Assembly: GCF_003201835.2 (NCBI RefSeq)
Contig: NZ_CP029289.2
Coordinates: 992,001 to 1,056,000 of the forward strand
Length of the DNA stretch: 64,000 nucleotides
From: Acidianus brierleyi
Lineage (GTDB): Archaea > Thermoproteota > Thermoprotei_A > Sulfolobales > Sulfolobaceae
Reading direction: 5' to 3'
Numbering within the stretch: the stretch's first letter is position 1; each line of letters opens with the position of its first letter. The notes under the pieces are model-generated. The model worked only from the letters and a program-made list of their open reading frames with translations. It was not told the DNA's origin and ran no database searches. A program made the translations under genes and the position numbers. Positions 36,471 through 46,124 of this stretch are shown piece after piece.

Positions 36471-37015
36471 GCTAAATTATATCCACAGTTCATGCAAAAT
36501 CTAGCATTACTGGGATTCTCATATCCACAAGCTGGGCATCTCTTTGTCATTTGAGGAGATTGTGGAACTGGATATGTTTGTGGATAAGGATATGATTGAT
36601 AAGGTTGAGAAGAAAATTGCTGAGGGAACTGTTGACTAGACATAATTAGTCTTTCTACTTCTTTCATTGTGTCTTCTTCTATTCTTAAATCATAGATCTC
36701 TTCTATACCTTGAAAAGCTGCTAATGGCCAAAAAACTAACGCAGTTATCACGTCTTCAGTAGCATCTGCAGCCTTAACCCAATTTGACATTCCAATATCC
36801 ACGTTTAAATAACCTTGTCCTCCCATTAATCTAACCGTGAAAGCTCTATCTGCACCTACTAAAGCTCTAAAAAACCCTTCCTTTTTAGCTTGTACAATAA
36901 CAGAACTTCCTGAACCTAGAACTTGTGTCTTATAACCCTTAGAAGAAAACCAATTTTCTAGAAAATAAGCTATTTGCTGAGGGTTAACATAGACGCCTTG
37001 AAAGCTTTTATTCAT
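36467..37015 (-). CDS. zinc-ribbon protein with Pro/Gln-rich linker
   Basis: 182 residues. The N-terminal 120 form a compact alpha/beta domain (GVYVNPQQIAYFLENWFSSKG...). A low-complexity linker rich in Gln, Pro, Tyr and Ser (about 128-155) follows, and then a C-terminal zinc ribbon with two CxxC pairs (CPACGYENPSNARFCMNCGY). Such layouts are common among archaeal proteins of unknown role with a regulatory or membrane-contact domain. There is no signal peptide. Confidence 0.65.
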   Translation of the reverse strand: MNKSFQGVYVNPQQIAYFLENWFSSKGYKTQVLGSGSSVIVQAKKEGFFRALVGADRAFTVRLMGGQGYLNVDIGMSNWVKAADATEDVITALVFWPLAAFQGIEEIYDLRIEEDTMKEVERLIMSSQQFPQQFSSQPYQSYPYPQTYPVPQSPQMTKRCPACGYENPSNARFCMNCGYNLA

Positions 37016-37428
37016 GAAAGTAGGACTTCCTTCTGGATTTTAAAGATTTTTCATTATTGTACTTTGTAGACTAGCTGAATTCTCTTAAGTCTGTACTCAC
37101 TAGTTCAATGTAAATTCTAAATTCGATGTTTGATTAAAAGTAAGTTTAACATTAGAGAATAATTGAAGTAAACCATAAAGCATCATAATTATAGTTTAGT
37201 GAATTCTTCAGTCACCATAGTCCATTATGTATTAAGAGTTCCAAAGTTTACTTGAAAAGTTAATTTTTAAGAAAAATTTAATTTGAGTATTTATAATTAA
37301 GAGTTTAAATAACTGTAGCTTGTTATATTACCTTCTTTGATTAACAATACATAACAATTTTAACCTTCTTATGTTTATACCTTAAATCAGGCAATACACT
37401 TAAACATGTAAAAGTAATTCTTAAGTCT
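37016..37428. other. gene-free AT-rich region
   Basis: 413 bp without a convincing coding frame, repeat or RNA. It should hold the promoters of the two genes that diverge from it. Confidence 0.5.
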
Positions 37429-38373
37429 ATGAATGTAGTCTCAGAAATTATCAGCTATGCTTCAGGTTTAAGCTCTGCAATATCTACTGCTGCACTTATT
37501 GCTACAATATATTATTACAGGAAACAAACTCAACTTCAACAAACTCAGATCGTAGAATTAAAAAAACAATCTTCAATCCAAGAATGTCTACAAATGAGGG
37601 ATTCAACTATAAGATTACATGAAGTTTTAACGCCTTTAATGCTAGAAGAAATAAACAATATTATTAATTTTAGAGAAAAAATTAACGAAACTTGCAAAGA
37701 TCCAATTAAATGTATTGTATATATTCATAATTTATTAGCGAATTCTATAGAAAATCCTGAAGAATCTGAGACTATCAACTTTCTTGAAGAAAATGTTTCG
37801 AAATTAATTAGAGATTTAAATTCGTTAAAAATAGAAGATCCTCGTTTTGAAAGATATGAAAATTATATTGAAAGTATAATTAATTCTATTTGTAATTCTT
37901 ACTCTTTAACCGAAGTAAAGAAGGAAAATTGTCAAGTACTTGATGAGATTCATTTTCTCCAAAAACACTATGGTAATATAAGAGATTCTGAACTTTATAA
38001 TTACATTGATTTACCTATTTCTCAAGACATAAAAGGCTCAAAACTTGAAGAAAATTCAACTAGAATAGAACTTAAAAATTTATTCAAAATTGATAATTGG
38101 GATGAAATTTCAGACATACTAGATAAATTTGATTTCCTTATAGATTCTAAGTGTGGAAATTCAGAATGTTCAGAAAAATTCCCTATTAAAGAAATCTTTG
38201 ATGGAAAAATTAATCCGTTAAAAGACATGCTTAATAATCCAGAAGAATTCTGTAAACTTAACGAAATAAATCTATGTTGTAAAGAATTTGAACCAATACT
38301 AAGAAAACTCTCAAGTGCAATATATGATGAGGAGAAGTCTAAAATTCTTTATTCATTCATATATCTTAATTAG
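37429..38373 (+). CDS. hypothetical protein with N-terminal membrane helix
   Basis: 314 residues. A single helix (about 12-30, SGLSSAISTAALIATIYYY) and a basic, Gln-rich juxtamembrane helix (RKQTQLQQTQIVELKKQ) precede a long acidic, helix-rich cytoplasmic domain with many Cys (CLQMRD, CKDPIKC, CNSYS, CGNSECSEKF, CCKEFE). No family is recognised; the start resembles many phage- and plasmid-borne membrane-tethered proteins. The gene is isolated, with long non-coding DNA on both sides, which may point to acquisition. Confidence 0.55.
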   Translation: MNVVSEIISYASGLSSAISTAALIATIYYYRKQTQLQQTQIVELKKQSSIQECLQMRDSTIRLHEVLTPLMLEEINNIINFREKINETCKDPIKCIVYIHNLLANSIENPEESETINFLEENVSKLIRDLNSLKIEDPRFERYENYIESIINSICNSYSLTEVKKENCQVLDEIHFLQKHYGNIRDSELYNYIDLPISQDIKGSKLEENSTRIELKNLFKIDNWDEISDILDKFDFLIDSKCGNSECSEKFPIKEIFDGKINPLKDMLNNPEEFCKLNEINLCCKEFEPILRKLSSAIYDEEKSKILYSFIYLN

Positions 38374-38584
38374 TTATCTACAAAGATTAGAGGAATACTT
38401 AATACTATTCAGTTACCGTTTGAAGTAGATTTAAGGGTAAGAATGCGAGCTGAATTAGAAAGAATAACGTGTACAGAAAAATAACTATATTATTTTAGAT
38501 TTAACATCGAGTGATAGTTTAAGTATTAGTTCGTATATTTTTAAAAAAGGAAAATTTATAATCTAGAGAGACAAGTAACGTGTT

Positions 38585-39625
38585 ATGTTCAGTAATTTGA
38601 GCGATGAACTCAAGAAGGCTTTGAATGAAATACATTATGACAAGCCTACTAAGGTTCAAGAAATAGCTATTCCTCCTTTCTTAGCAGGAGAGAGTGTAAT
38701 AGTTCAGGCTAAGACTGGTTCAGGTAAGACTGCATCTTACCTTATTCCTATAATTGAAAGAGGAGAGCAAACAATAATATTAGCTCCTACTAGAGAACTT
38801 GCAGAACAAGTTCTCTATGAGGGAAAAAGAATTGCAAAATATAAAGGAACTACCTTTGGTTTAGTTATTGGAGGAGTAGGATACGAAAAACAAGAAAAAG
38901 AAGCTAATAATGACGTTATAATTGGAACTCCAGGAAGAATTCTAGATTTATGGGGTAAAGGTATACTTGACCTCTCTAGGTTTTCTATAGCTGTAGTAGA
39001 TGAAGTAGATAGAATGTTTGACATGGGTTTTATAGACGACGTAAGAATGATACTTTCTCACACTAGCGCAAAGAATTTCGGATTCTATTCAGCTACAGTA
39101 CCTAAAGAAGTAGAAGATCTGGCATTTGAGTTTGCACCTAATGCTAAAATGTTAAAAGTAGATGAATATAAACCTGTAGAAATAGAACATAAATTCCTTT
39201 TAGTAAGAGGATGGAGAGAGAAAGTAGAGAAAACTCAAGAAGAAATAAAAGGAAAAGCTATTGTTTTTGTTAATACTAAAGCTAAAGTCGATGATTTGGC
39301 TAGAGAATTATCAGATGAGTTTGATATTACAGTGCTTCATGGCGATTTGCCTCAGTCTGCAAGAAACAGGAATTTAACTAAATTTAGGAAAAATGAAGCC
39401 TCAGTATTAATTTCTACTGATTTAGCCGCAAGAGGAATAGATGTAATAGATGTAGACGAGGTAATAAACTTTGACGCGCCAAGGGATATAGAAACTTATA
39501 TTCATAGAGTAGGAAGAACTGGAAGAATGGGAAGAAAAGGTTTTGCTATAACTTTCTACACTAGGAGAGAAGAACAGCTAATTAAGAGAATAAAAGGAGT
39601 AATTAAGACCGTTGAATACGATTAA
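38585..39625 (+). CDS. DEAD-box RNA helicase
   Basis: 346 residues, a minimal two-domain helicase. In order: Q-motif (KPTKVQEIAIPP), motif I AKTGSGKTA, Ia PTRELAEQ, GTPGR, motif II DEVD (Val in place of Ala), motif III SAT, motif IV VFVNTK, STDLAARGID and HRVGRTGRMG. It unwinds short RNA duplexes using ATP, probably in RNA folding or decay. There is no C-terminal extension. The small winged-helix gene starts 33 bp downstream on the same strand, so the pair may be one transcript. Confidence 0.93.
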   Translation: MFSNLSDELKKALNEIHYDKPTKVQEIAIPPFLAGESVIVQAKTGSGKTASYLIPIIERGEQTIILAPTRELAEQVLYEGKRIAKYKGTTFGLVIGGVGYEKQEKEANNDVIIGTPGRILDLWGKGILDLSRFSIAVVDEVDRMFDMGFIDDVRMILSHTSAKNFGFYSATVPKEVEDLAFEFAPNAKMLKVDEYKPVEIEHKFLLVRGWREKVEKTQEEIKGKAIVFVNTKAKVDDLARELSDEFDITVLHGDLPQSARNRNLTKFRKNEASVLISTDLAARGIDVIDVDEVINFDAPRDIETYIHRVGRTGRMGRKGFAITFYTRREEQLIKRIKGVIKTVEYD

Positions 39626-39658
39626 TATTTTTATATTTCGTTCTTCTTATTATATCTT

Positions 39659-40042
39659 ATGAACACAAGAGACAGCATTCTAGTTTTACTTTATGAGAGA
39701 GGAGAATTAAGCAAGGAAGAATTAGCTAACATGTTAAGACAAGAAGTAGATGAAATCGAGGCCCTACTTAAAGGATTAGAAAGAGAAGGATTAGTAATGC
39801 AGAAAGAGAAAGGTTTGATCTTTAAGAGGAAGGTCTATGGATTAACACCCTCTGGTTTAGAAGAAGCCAAAAAAGCTAAGGAAGACCTTGAGAACAAAGC
39901 GAATAAACTGATTCAAGCTATACAGAATGGAGACTATAGTCAAATTCAAAGCTTTGAAAGCGACATTCCTTTAATGTTAGCACTATCAATGATAGATATG
40001 ATGATGTTACAAGGATTAATGTTTGATATGTTTCAATTCTAA
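39659..40042 (+). CDS. winged helix-turn-helix transcription regulator
   Basis: 127 residues. The first 80 make a winged helix: KEELANMLRQEVDEIEALLKGLEREGLVMQKEKG, then the wing RKVYGLTPSGLEEAKKA. The remaining 45 form an acidic helix and a Met-rich end (LMLALSMIDMMMLQGLMFDMFQF), suited for dimer contacts. The wing resembles PadR/MarR-like archaeal regulators. It is downstream of the DEAD-box gene and may be cotranscribed. Ligand and targets are unknown. Confidence 0.75.
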   Translation: MNTRDSILVLLYERGELSKEELANMLRQEVDEIEALLKGLEREGLVMQKEKGLIFKRKVYGLTPSGLEEAKKAKEDLENKANKLIQAIQNGDYSQIQSFESDIPLMLALSMIDMMMLQGLMFDMFQF

Positions 40043-40061
40043 AAAATTATTTTCAAAAAAA

Positions 40062-41627
40062 TTATTTTCTTTGCATAACAGTAGCTATTTCTTCTTCTTT
40101 TATGTTGCTCTTAGGTCTCCATCCCATAGCATAAGCAATAGCTGTTCCCAATAACGTTACTGCAAGGTTCACAGCTAACGAAATTATAGCCATATAAATC
40201 AATTGTCCAAGTATAGGATATAGAGATGTTGTGAATGACGTTAAATGTAGGAATATAAAATTCCTATAATATGCTAATCCAACGCTAGTAGCTATTCCAG
40301 CAATCCATCCTACTAATAGAGATTTTGGTTCTAATTTACGTGTATATAAACCTAAAAATACTGCAGGCAAAGTTTGAGTTACTAACATTCCTCCTAATAG
40401 TTGTAATTGAATAGCGTAAGTTGCTGGCACTATAAATACAAAACCTAATGCTAAAAACTTGAATATTGTTGACGTCCATTTAGCTATTCTAGCCTCAGAA
40501 TATGAAGGTAAATTAGGCTTCAATTCTTTAACAATGTTTCTTGTGAACAAGTTAGCTACTGCTATTGCCATTATAGATGCTGGAACTAATCCTCCAACAA
40601 ATATTGCTGTCATAGCTATTCCTATGAACCAGTTAGGCATAGTATAGGAAATTAAAGCTGGAACTGCTAATGCACCATTCCCTGTTACCTTTAATAAACT
40701 TAAAGCATGTGGTACTGCGTAAACTAATATACCAAATAACGAGATAAAGGCTAAACCTATTCCGTATATAGGTAACATGGAAGTACTATATTTTAGTTTT
40801 TCTCTATCTTGAGAACTTAATGAACCGTTTATTGCATGTGGATATAGGTATAGTGCAAATGAACTTCCTAGAGCTAAGGAGAAATATGCTGAAATCTCTC
40901 CTGCAGGCAAAGTGTCAAATATAGGCTTTAGAGTTTGAGCCGCAGTAAATGCCTTTGAAAAACCTCCTACTTCTAACGGTACTGCTATTATTACTGTAAT
41001 AACTGTTATCCATACTAATACATCCTTAAAAACTCCAGTTAATACTGCTCCCCTTAGTCCGCTAACAAAAGTGAAAGCGGCTAGCACTAGAAAGGCTAAA
41101 AGCAAAGAAATTTCCTCAGTGAATTTACTAGCAATTCCTAAACCTAAAAACATCATTTCAATTACTGCTTCCATACCTACTATTTGAAGAGCTATATAAG
41201 GAAGTTCTGCAGCGATTCCAGTAGCGGCAACTACTATTCCTAGAGTTTTGCTATTGAATCTTTCCTTAACAAAATCAGCTGCAGTTATATAGCCTTTATT
41301 TCTCGACACTGTCCATAATCTAGGCATTGTAAGCAATGCTACACCGAAACCCCAAGCAACATAAGGTACTGCAAAGAAGTAAAGGGAACCTGCTGCAAAT
41401 ATACCAGCTGGTACTGCAATAAAAGTATATGCGGTAAACAAGTCAGCACCTAATAAGAACCAAATTAAAAACGTTCCTAATTTTCTTCCTCCTAACCCCC
41501 ATTCCATTAATGATTTTAAGTCTCCACTCCTAAATCTAGATCCATAGAATCCTAAGAAAGCGAAGAATCCGAACAATAATAGAAATATACCTAATGTAAC
41601 ATAATCTATATTTGAATGTGGTATCAT
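40062..41627 (-). CDS. sodium/solute symporter (SSF family)
   Basis: 521 residues with about thirteen helices. SSF-type features include GGRKLGTFLIWFLLGADLFTAYTFIAVPAG near the start, YITAADFVKERFNSKTLG, and a Gly-rich C-terminal half. It imports a solute such as an organic acid or amino acid with Na+ or H+. The small DUF3311-type membrane protein upstream ends on the first base of this start codon (TAATG), a pairing seen in many archaea and bacteria in which both proteins form one transporter. The substrate is unknown. Confidence 0.88.
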   Translation of the reverse strand: MIPHSNIDYVTLGIFLLLFGFFAFLGFYGSRFRSGDLKSLMEWGLGGRKLGTFLIWFLLGADLFTAYTFIAVPAGIFAAGSLYFFAVPYVAWGFGVALLTMPRLWTVSRNKGYITAADFVKERFNSKTLGIVVAATGIAAELPYIALQIVGMEAVIEMMFLGLGIASKFTEEISLLLAFLVLAAFTFVSGLRGAVLTGVFKDVLVWITVITVIIAVPLEVGGFSKAFTAAQTLKPIFDTLPAGEISAYFSLALGSSFALYLYPHAINGSLSSQDREKLKYSTSMLPIYGIGLAFISLFGILVYAVPHALSLLKVTGNGALAVPALISYTMPNWFIGIAMTAIFVGGLVPASIMAIAVANLFTRNIVKELKPNLPSYSEARIAKWTSTIFKFLALGFVFIVPATYAIQLQLLGGMLVTQTLPAVFLGLYTRKLEPKSLLVGWIAGIATSVGLAYYRNFIFLHLTSFTTSLYPILGQLIYMAIISLAVNLAVTLLGTAIAYAMGWRPKSNIKEEEIATVMQRK

Positions 41628-41827
41628 TATTTCTCACCTTTTGATTCTTTTATAAATGATACTCCCAAGAATGCTAGGCTAGTTATTACCAGCAATATTG
41701 TTTGATACCAGTAAAAGAAAGGTATACCGAATAGCTCTGGAGTAATCTTATTAAATAGAGGATAGAGAGAGTATATTATTATATCAATAAGTAATACTAT
41801 TCCGAGAGTAAGATAGAACTTATTCAT
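41627..41827 (-). CDS. DUF3311-type small subunit of the SSF symporter
   Basis: 66 residues with two membrane helices (YLTLGIVLLIDIIIYSLYPLF and FYWYQTILLVITSLAFLGVSFI), separated by a short loop with ELFGIPFFYWYQ, the hallmark of DUF3311 proteins. It overlaps the symporter gene by one base, so they are co-translated. It probably stabilises or regulates the symporter. Confidence 0.78.
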   Translation of the reverse strand: MNKFYLTLGIVLLIDIIIYSLYPLFNKITPELFGIPFFYWYQTILLVITSLAFLGVSFIKESKGEK

Positions 41828-42182
41828 TGCAAAAATAGTGTGTAAAAAATTTTCTTATATTCCTTTTTTAGAATAGGAGATAGATTTAGTTTTTATTAAA
41901 ATATAGTTTTAATGATATCTAGACAATTCTTTAATCTTAACTCGAAATATATAGACTTTTATATCTGATTTATAGAAGTTTCAAACGATATCAATTTTCA
42001 ATAATATCAATCTCGTCTTAAGTTGAAATTTAAAACTTTTCAAAAACTACTAAAATATATTATTGAATCAGAGTAGCTAGCAGTAGGAAAAATATCTTTC
42101 AAAAAAAGTATAAATACGCATTAATATCTTAACTAGTTTTTAACCTCAATTTTTAATTACGACATAATCAATACTAATTAAA
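41828..42182. other. gene-free AT-rich region
   Basis: 355 bp with no convincing gene or repeat. It separates the symporter promoter from the next gene, whose GTG start at 42183 follows closely on AT-rich DNA. Confidence 0.5.
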
Positions 42183-42779
42183 GTGTATATCATAGTAGAA
42201 TCTCCTGAAGATGTAATAATACCTCCTCTCCAAGAGCTAACTTTTATATGCAAAAATATAATGACGGAAACCAAATGTCAAGGTCCTAGCATATTTAGAG
42301 ATCCAGATGTACTGTCCGCTATGCCATCAGACATAATATCATTAATGAGTATTCATAGCCTTGTAAAATATAAGGCCAGAGGAAGAAAATTGGAGAGATG
42401 GGAAAATTACATTAATAAATATAAAATTAATATAAGTAGGGAAGAATTCTCTTTAATTCTAAAATTAGATGCATTATTGACATTATATGTGGATGGATAT
42501 GATTTTAATGGAGTGAGTGGCGATGCTGTTATAAAAGAGTTCAGGTTAGCTAAGACTATGGTTAACGATGAGCTAATCATTGAATTAAGCAAAATAAAAC
42601 CTAAACTTATAGTTATAAGAAATAAGCCAAATTACTGGAATTTAATATCTGCATATAAAGTAGAATATATTGATAAAAATCTGGCTAAAGCGTTTTCAAA
42701 GCTTAATGGTGTAAGAAGAATAGAATGTAATGACATAAGGAGTATAGATTCAACTAAAGTTTGTACTATAGAAAATTGA
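42183..42779 (+). CDS. hypothetical protein
   Basis: 198 residues from a GTG start (MYIIVESPEDVIIPPLQELTF). It is soluble, with mixed strands and helices and a mid-region YVDGYDFNGVSGDAVIKEFRLAKTM. No family is recognised. It contains three or four cysteines in its N- and C-terminal thirds. It is upstream of the DUF929 gene by 21-60 bp depending on the start chosen there, so the two may be cotranscribed. Confidence 0.55.
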   Translation: MYIIVESPEDVIIPPLQELTFICKNIMTETKCQGPSIFRDPDVLSAMPSDIISLMSIHSLVKYKARGRKLERWENYINKYKINISREEFSLILKLDALLTLYVDGYDFNGVSGDAVIKEFRLAKTMVNDELIIELSKIKPKLIVIRNKPNYWNLISAYKVEYIDKNLAKAFSKLNGVRRIECNDIRSIDSTKVCTIEN

Positions 42780-42839
42780 AATTGAAAAAAATTTGTACAT
42801 ATGATAAAGTTTTTTAAAAAGAAGACAAAAAATATATTG

Positions 42840-43655
42840 ATGGCTAGGTCATCAAAAAGTAAAAAGAAGACAAAAAATAACGATAGTAAACTGATTTACG
42901 TTCCTTTCGTAATATTAGCTATAATAGTAGGGTTATTTATAGCACTACCTTATGTACATTCTTCTAATACTCCTTCTAGTATATCATCTACACAAAATAA
43001 TGGTCCATTATCTGATTTAGTTAAAATATCCAACGTTGGTTACGCTAATACTACTCAAGTATATTTTATTAGCTGGTACGGTTGTCCATTTGGTGCTGCA
43101 TTATCATGGCCATTATACATTGCATTACAAGACTATGGAAACGTATCCGTAGTTACGCACTATTCTATTACTGAACCAGATATAGATAATGGGCTTCAAG
43201 GAGTACCTGGATTAATATTTACTAAATTTAATTCTACTTCCAACGTTGCATTTCATTTCCTGTATATATATAATCAAAACTTGACTGCAACACCTTCTGG
43301 AGTTCCATTAAATAATAATGCAGTTTCGATAGGTTTACAAGAAATAAAGGATAATGAACCATATTTTGTATATAATATCATTTACCAATACGAAGTAAAT
43401 GAAACATTCCCAGGCTTACTTGCTCCAATAGCTTATGAAGGACACCCATCGCATATAGCTACAGCATTAATAATTACAGGACCTAAGGGTACATGGCTCC
43501 TGATAGGATATCCTAATCCATTAACACCAAGCACTATAATCTCGATAAATAACTCTTCATCACAACTATTATCAGAGATAAAAAGTGGACATGTTCCTTC
43601 TCTTATAAATGATATAGCTAAAGAGATAATTGAAGCCATTAATGAAGCTCAATAA
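42840..43655 (+). CDS. DUF929 family thioredoxin-like membrane-anchored protein
   Basis: About 271 residues from the ATG at 42840 (MARSSKSKKKTKN); an in-frame ATG at 42801 would add 13. A basic start and one helix (YVPFVILAIIVGLFIALPYV) put the rest outside the cell. The external domain has VYFISWYGCPFGAALSWPLYIAL, a thioredoxin-like strand with a single Cys where others have CxxC. DUF929 proteins are confined to Sulfolobales and relatives; function is unproven, perhaps redox chaperoning of surface proteins. The 3' end overlaps the convergent gene by 17 bp. Confidence 0.72.
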   Translation: MARSSKSKKKTKNNDSKLIYVPFVILAIIVGLFIALPYVHSSNTPSSISSTQNNGPLSDLVKISNVGYANTTQVYFISWYGCPFGAALSWPLYIALQDYGNVSVVTHYSITEPDIDNGLQGVPGLIFTKFNSTSNVAFHFLYIYNQNLTATPSGVPLNNNAVSIGLQEIKDNEPYFVYNIIYQYEVNETFPGLLAPIAYEGHPSHIATALIITGPKGTWLLIGYPNPLTPSTIISINNSSSQLLSEIKSGHVPSLINDIAKEIIEAINEAQ

Positions 43656-44658
43656 CTTTTACAAATTCATTGTCAATAGTAGCTTTTTTGCCTATTTCTA
43701 AGAAATCGTCTCTGTCTAATGGATGCATTTTCTTGTCTGAAAGAATTATAAGAGTGTTTACGTTATTTTTTGCCTCTTGAACTATTTCCTTTAGTTTTAT
43801 ATAATTAAATAAAATAGGAAGTACATTAACGTCATAGAATCTTCCTTGTCGAATCATAGTAGAGTATTCTTCACTCTTATTCCAAACCTCTCTTATATTT
43901 CCATTAAGTAGTCTCATATTAGTGGGAAGAACGAAAAGCGGAAGTATAGCAATGTCTCCTTCTATTTTATTAGTCCTATATTTTCCAGATTCCTGATCTA
44001 TAACCTCGAATAATCTTTTCATGTATGTTTTACCTAATTCCGGGTCATAGTCTTTCTCTTTATCATATCTTTCATGAAAAGTCTGGCTTAACCACATATA
44101 CGCATCTACTATTTCATCTTGTCTATTGCTAACAAAATCGATATACTTTACACTCCTTGCTTTAGATAACGGAGAATTACCATTTGCAATATTTCCAGAC
44201 AAAGCAGAGTTTAGTATTATTACGTCCTTATCTATTATCCTATCTTTTATTTCTCCTAATTTAAAGTCTCCTTCTGGAAGCGATGCTAAGGGATTAGCTC
44301 CAACCCCTACATCCATTCCTTCCTTAGGATCAGTGTAGGAATAAAAAGTAAATCTAAAATGCTCTATCTCTTTAGCTTGAGGATACCATTCTCTAAATTT
44401 CTCCATGGCTTCTTGTCTTCTAATTCTTAATTCAGATAATATAGCCTCAAAGGCTTCATGAGTATTCTTAAATTTCCCATTCAATTCACCATAAGGTACA
44501 AAAAATGGCTCACCAATTATTGGCGTCAAATATTTAAAACCATAAGCTTTTGCTACATCTGGTATCGAAGAATCTATAAGAGTCTTTATCGCCCTTCTCA
44601 TTGCTTCAGACAAATGATCAATATGGTAAATCTTCTCCTGCTTTTTGAATAGAGACAT
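43639..44658 (-). CDS. conserved hypothetical protein, possible nuclease-like fold
   Basis: 339 residues, soluble. Repeated acidic segments such as FTFYSYTDPKEGMDVGVGANP and DKDVIILNSALSGNIANGNSP, with a C-terminal LIILSDKKMHPLDRDDFLEIGKK. Overall shape and acid content loosely recall NurA-type archaeal nucleases, but I cannot identify the catalytic residues, so no function is assigned. It lies between the DUF929 gene and the antiporter, divergent from the latter by 18 bp. Confidence 0.6.
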   Translation of the reverse strand: MSLFKKQEKIYHIDHLSEAMRRAIKTLIDSSIPDVAKAYGFKYLTPIIGEPFFVPYGELNGKFKNTHEAFEAILSELRIRRQEAMEKFREWYPQAKEIEHFRFTFYSYTDPKEGMDVGVGANPLASLPEGDFKLGEIKDRIIDKDVIILNSALSGNIANGNSPLSKARSVKYIDFVSNRQDEIVDAYMWLSQTFHERYDKEKDYDPELGKTYMKRLFEVIDQESGKYRTNKIEGDIAILPLFVLPTNMRLLNGNIREVWNKSEEYSTMIRQGRFYDVNVLPILFNYIKLKEIVQEAKNNVNTLIILSDKKMHPLDRDDFLEIGKKATIDNEFVKVIELH

Positions 44659-44676
44659 GTAAAGAAATAATTTTTA

Positions 44677-45897
44677 ATGCTTAAAAATCTATTTTACGAT
44701 GTGGATAATTCGGATCAGCTATTCCTTGCTTTTTTAGAAATTTCCATCTTTATCACTGTTGCACAAGCATTTCATTTAGCTTCTTTGAAGTATAAACTTC
44801 CTTCAATATTTGGTGAAATACTTACTGGAATAATTTTAGGTCCTTTTGCATTGGGTACTTTCTTAAACTCTATAATAGGACTAAACATATTTACGATAAA
44901 CAATTATCTATTACTATTTTCTCAGTTTTCCGTTATATTACTGATATTTGCTGCTGGATTAGAGCATGGGTTTAGATCTTTAAGATCTTCTGGACTATAT
45001 GCATTATTAGCAGCATCAATAGGCGCTATATTACCTTTTGTAGGAGTATATTATGTCATGACTTTTTTTACTAGTAAAGGTGTAGCGCTACTTATGGGAG
45101 CCGCTACTGGGGCAACAAGTTTGGCCGCTGTAAGTTCAATAATAGAGGGCATGGGAATCCAAAGAGAAAAATTCGTCAAAATCTTAACATCGTCGGCAGC
45201 AATAGACGACGTAGTTTCTTTCATAATTTTGTCTATTGCTCTTTCTCTAATAGAGGGAATTAAGGGAGGATATTTAGGATTATTAAAAACAGCTAGTTTT
45301 GTTGTAATATCATGGATAATCATACTTCTTGTCTCAGTATTAATAATTCCAAGATTACTCTCAGTTGTATCGGATAATTTGGTAGTAGAAACGTCTTTGA
45401 TGATACTATTCATATTAACTGTAATAATGATAACTTTAGGATTTTCTCCAATAATTGCGGCATTTATAGCTGGGATTGCTATTGCTGAAAGTAGAAAAGC
45501 AGAAAGGATAAAGGGTATGGTAACTGCATTACTAAGCATTTTTGGATCAATATTTTTCGTCACAATAGGAGCTGAAACTAACGTCTTATCATTTGTTAAT
45601 TTGCAAGTTTTAGAAATAGGTATACTTATAACAGCATTAGCTTCAATATTAAAATTCGTGGGAATTTTACCATTTGCTTTTCTTTATACTAGGAAAATGA
45701 AGCACGCAATAATGACATCGTTTGGCATGATACCTAGGGGAGAAATGGGACTAGTTATTGCATCATTAGCTTTTGCCGACAATATCTTTTCACAAAATAA
45801 TCTTTCTGAGGTAGTATTTATGAGCCTACTCACTACTGTCATAGGAGGAATGTTCTTTAATTTATCTGTAAGGAAATGGCTATCTTCTACGCAATGA
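44677..45897 (+). CDS. CPA2-type Na+/H+ antiporter
   Basis: 406 residues with about twelve helices. The N-terminal helix region SLKYKLPSIFGEILTGIILGPFALGT and FAAGLEHGFRSLRSSG are typical of the KefB/NapA branch. The ion-binding pair lies in SSAAIDDVVSFI (Asp-Asp, about residue 175). There is no C-terminal TrkA domain, and the protein stops shortly after the last helix (SVRKWLSSTQ). The stop codon is 4 bp from the right tip of the second TnpB-transposon copy, so the native C-terminus could have been shortened. It should exchange Na+ for H+ in pH homeostasis. Confidence 0.85.
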   Translation: MLKNLFYDVDNSDQLFLAFLEISIFITVAQAFHLASLKYKLPSIFGEILTGIILGPFALGTFLNSIIGLNIFTINNYLLLFSQFSVILLIFAAGLEHGFRSLRSSGLYALLAASIGAILPFVGVYYVMTFFTSKGVALLMGAATGATSLAAVSSIIEGMGIQREKFVKILTSSAAIDDVVSFIILSIALSLIEGIKGGYLGLLKTASFVVISWIIILLVSVLIIPRLLSVVSDNLVVETSLMILFILTVIMITLGFSPIIAAFIAGIAIAESRKAERIKGMVTALLSIFGSIFFVTIGAETNVLSFVNLQVLEIGILITALASILKFVGILPFAFLYTRKMKHAIMTSFGMIPRGEMGLVIASLAFADNIFSQNNLSEVVFMSLLTTVIGGMFFNLSVRKWLSSTQ

Positions 45898-45900
45898 GCA

Positions 45901-46005
45901 GTGAACTGCCACGCCCTAACGGGCGTGGCTTCCTGCTTCAAAGCCGAGGCTTGCCAAAGGTAGAGGTCTCAGCTCCACAGGCACTAAGGGTCGTTCCGAC
46001 CCCGA
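45901..46005 (-). ncRNA. retained TnpB guide-RNA scaffold without tnpB
   Basis: This matches the last 110 bp of the intact tnpB copy and its right-end hairpin with few changes. If transcribed, it would carry as guide the flank just outside 45901, which is the 3' end of the antiporter gene. Use by the TnpB encoded at 20462-21667 is conceivable. Expression is not shown. Confidence 0.4.
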
Positions 46006-46124
46006 GCACTAATGTGAACCCACAGTATCCCAATATGGGACTGTTGAATGGAGCAGAGGCGTACCACATAGACCCTCGCTTTAACCAAGGCGTCTCAGTG
46101 ACGCTTACTCCGTCAGTGACTGCC
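46006..46124 (-). other. conserved non-coding block shared with 7978-8087
   Basis: Read on the minus strand it starts GGCAGTCACTGACGGAGTAA and contains short inverted repeats (CCCATATTGGG). It is absent from the intact tnpB copy. The reading frame that is open here (MAVTDGVSVTETPWLKRG...) is broken in the other copy, so it is unlikely to be a protein. It may be part of an older tnpB-less variant's RNA. Confidence 0.4.

Noticed and set aside
43639..44658. Reading the 339-residue protein as a NurA nuclease
   Set aside because: No catalytic aspartate pattern could be recognised and no herA, rad50 or mre11 gene is nearby.
45051..45563. A 170-codon minus-strand frame opposite the antiporter gene
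   Set aside because: Antisense shadow of a clear CPA2 antiporter, with no promoter or family resemblance. Similar long antisense frames opposite copA, uppP, the DEAD-box gene and others were dropped for the same reason.
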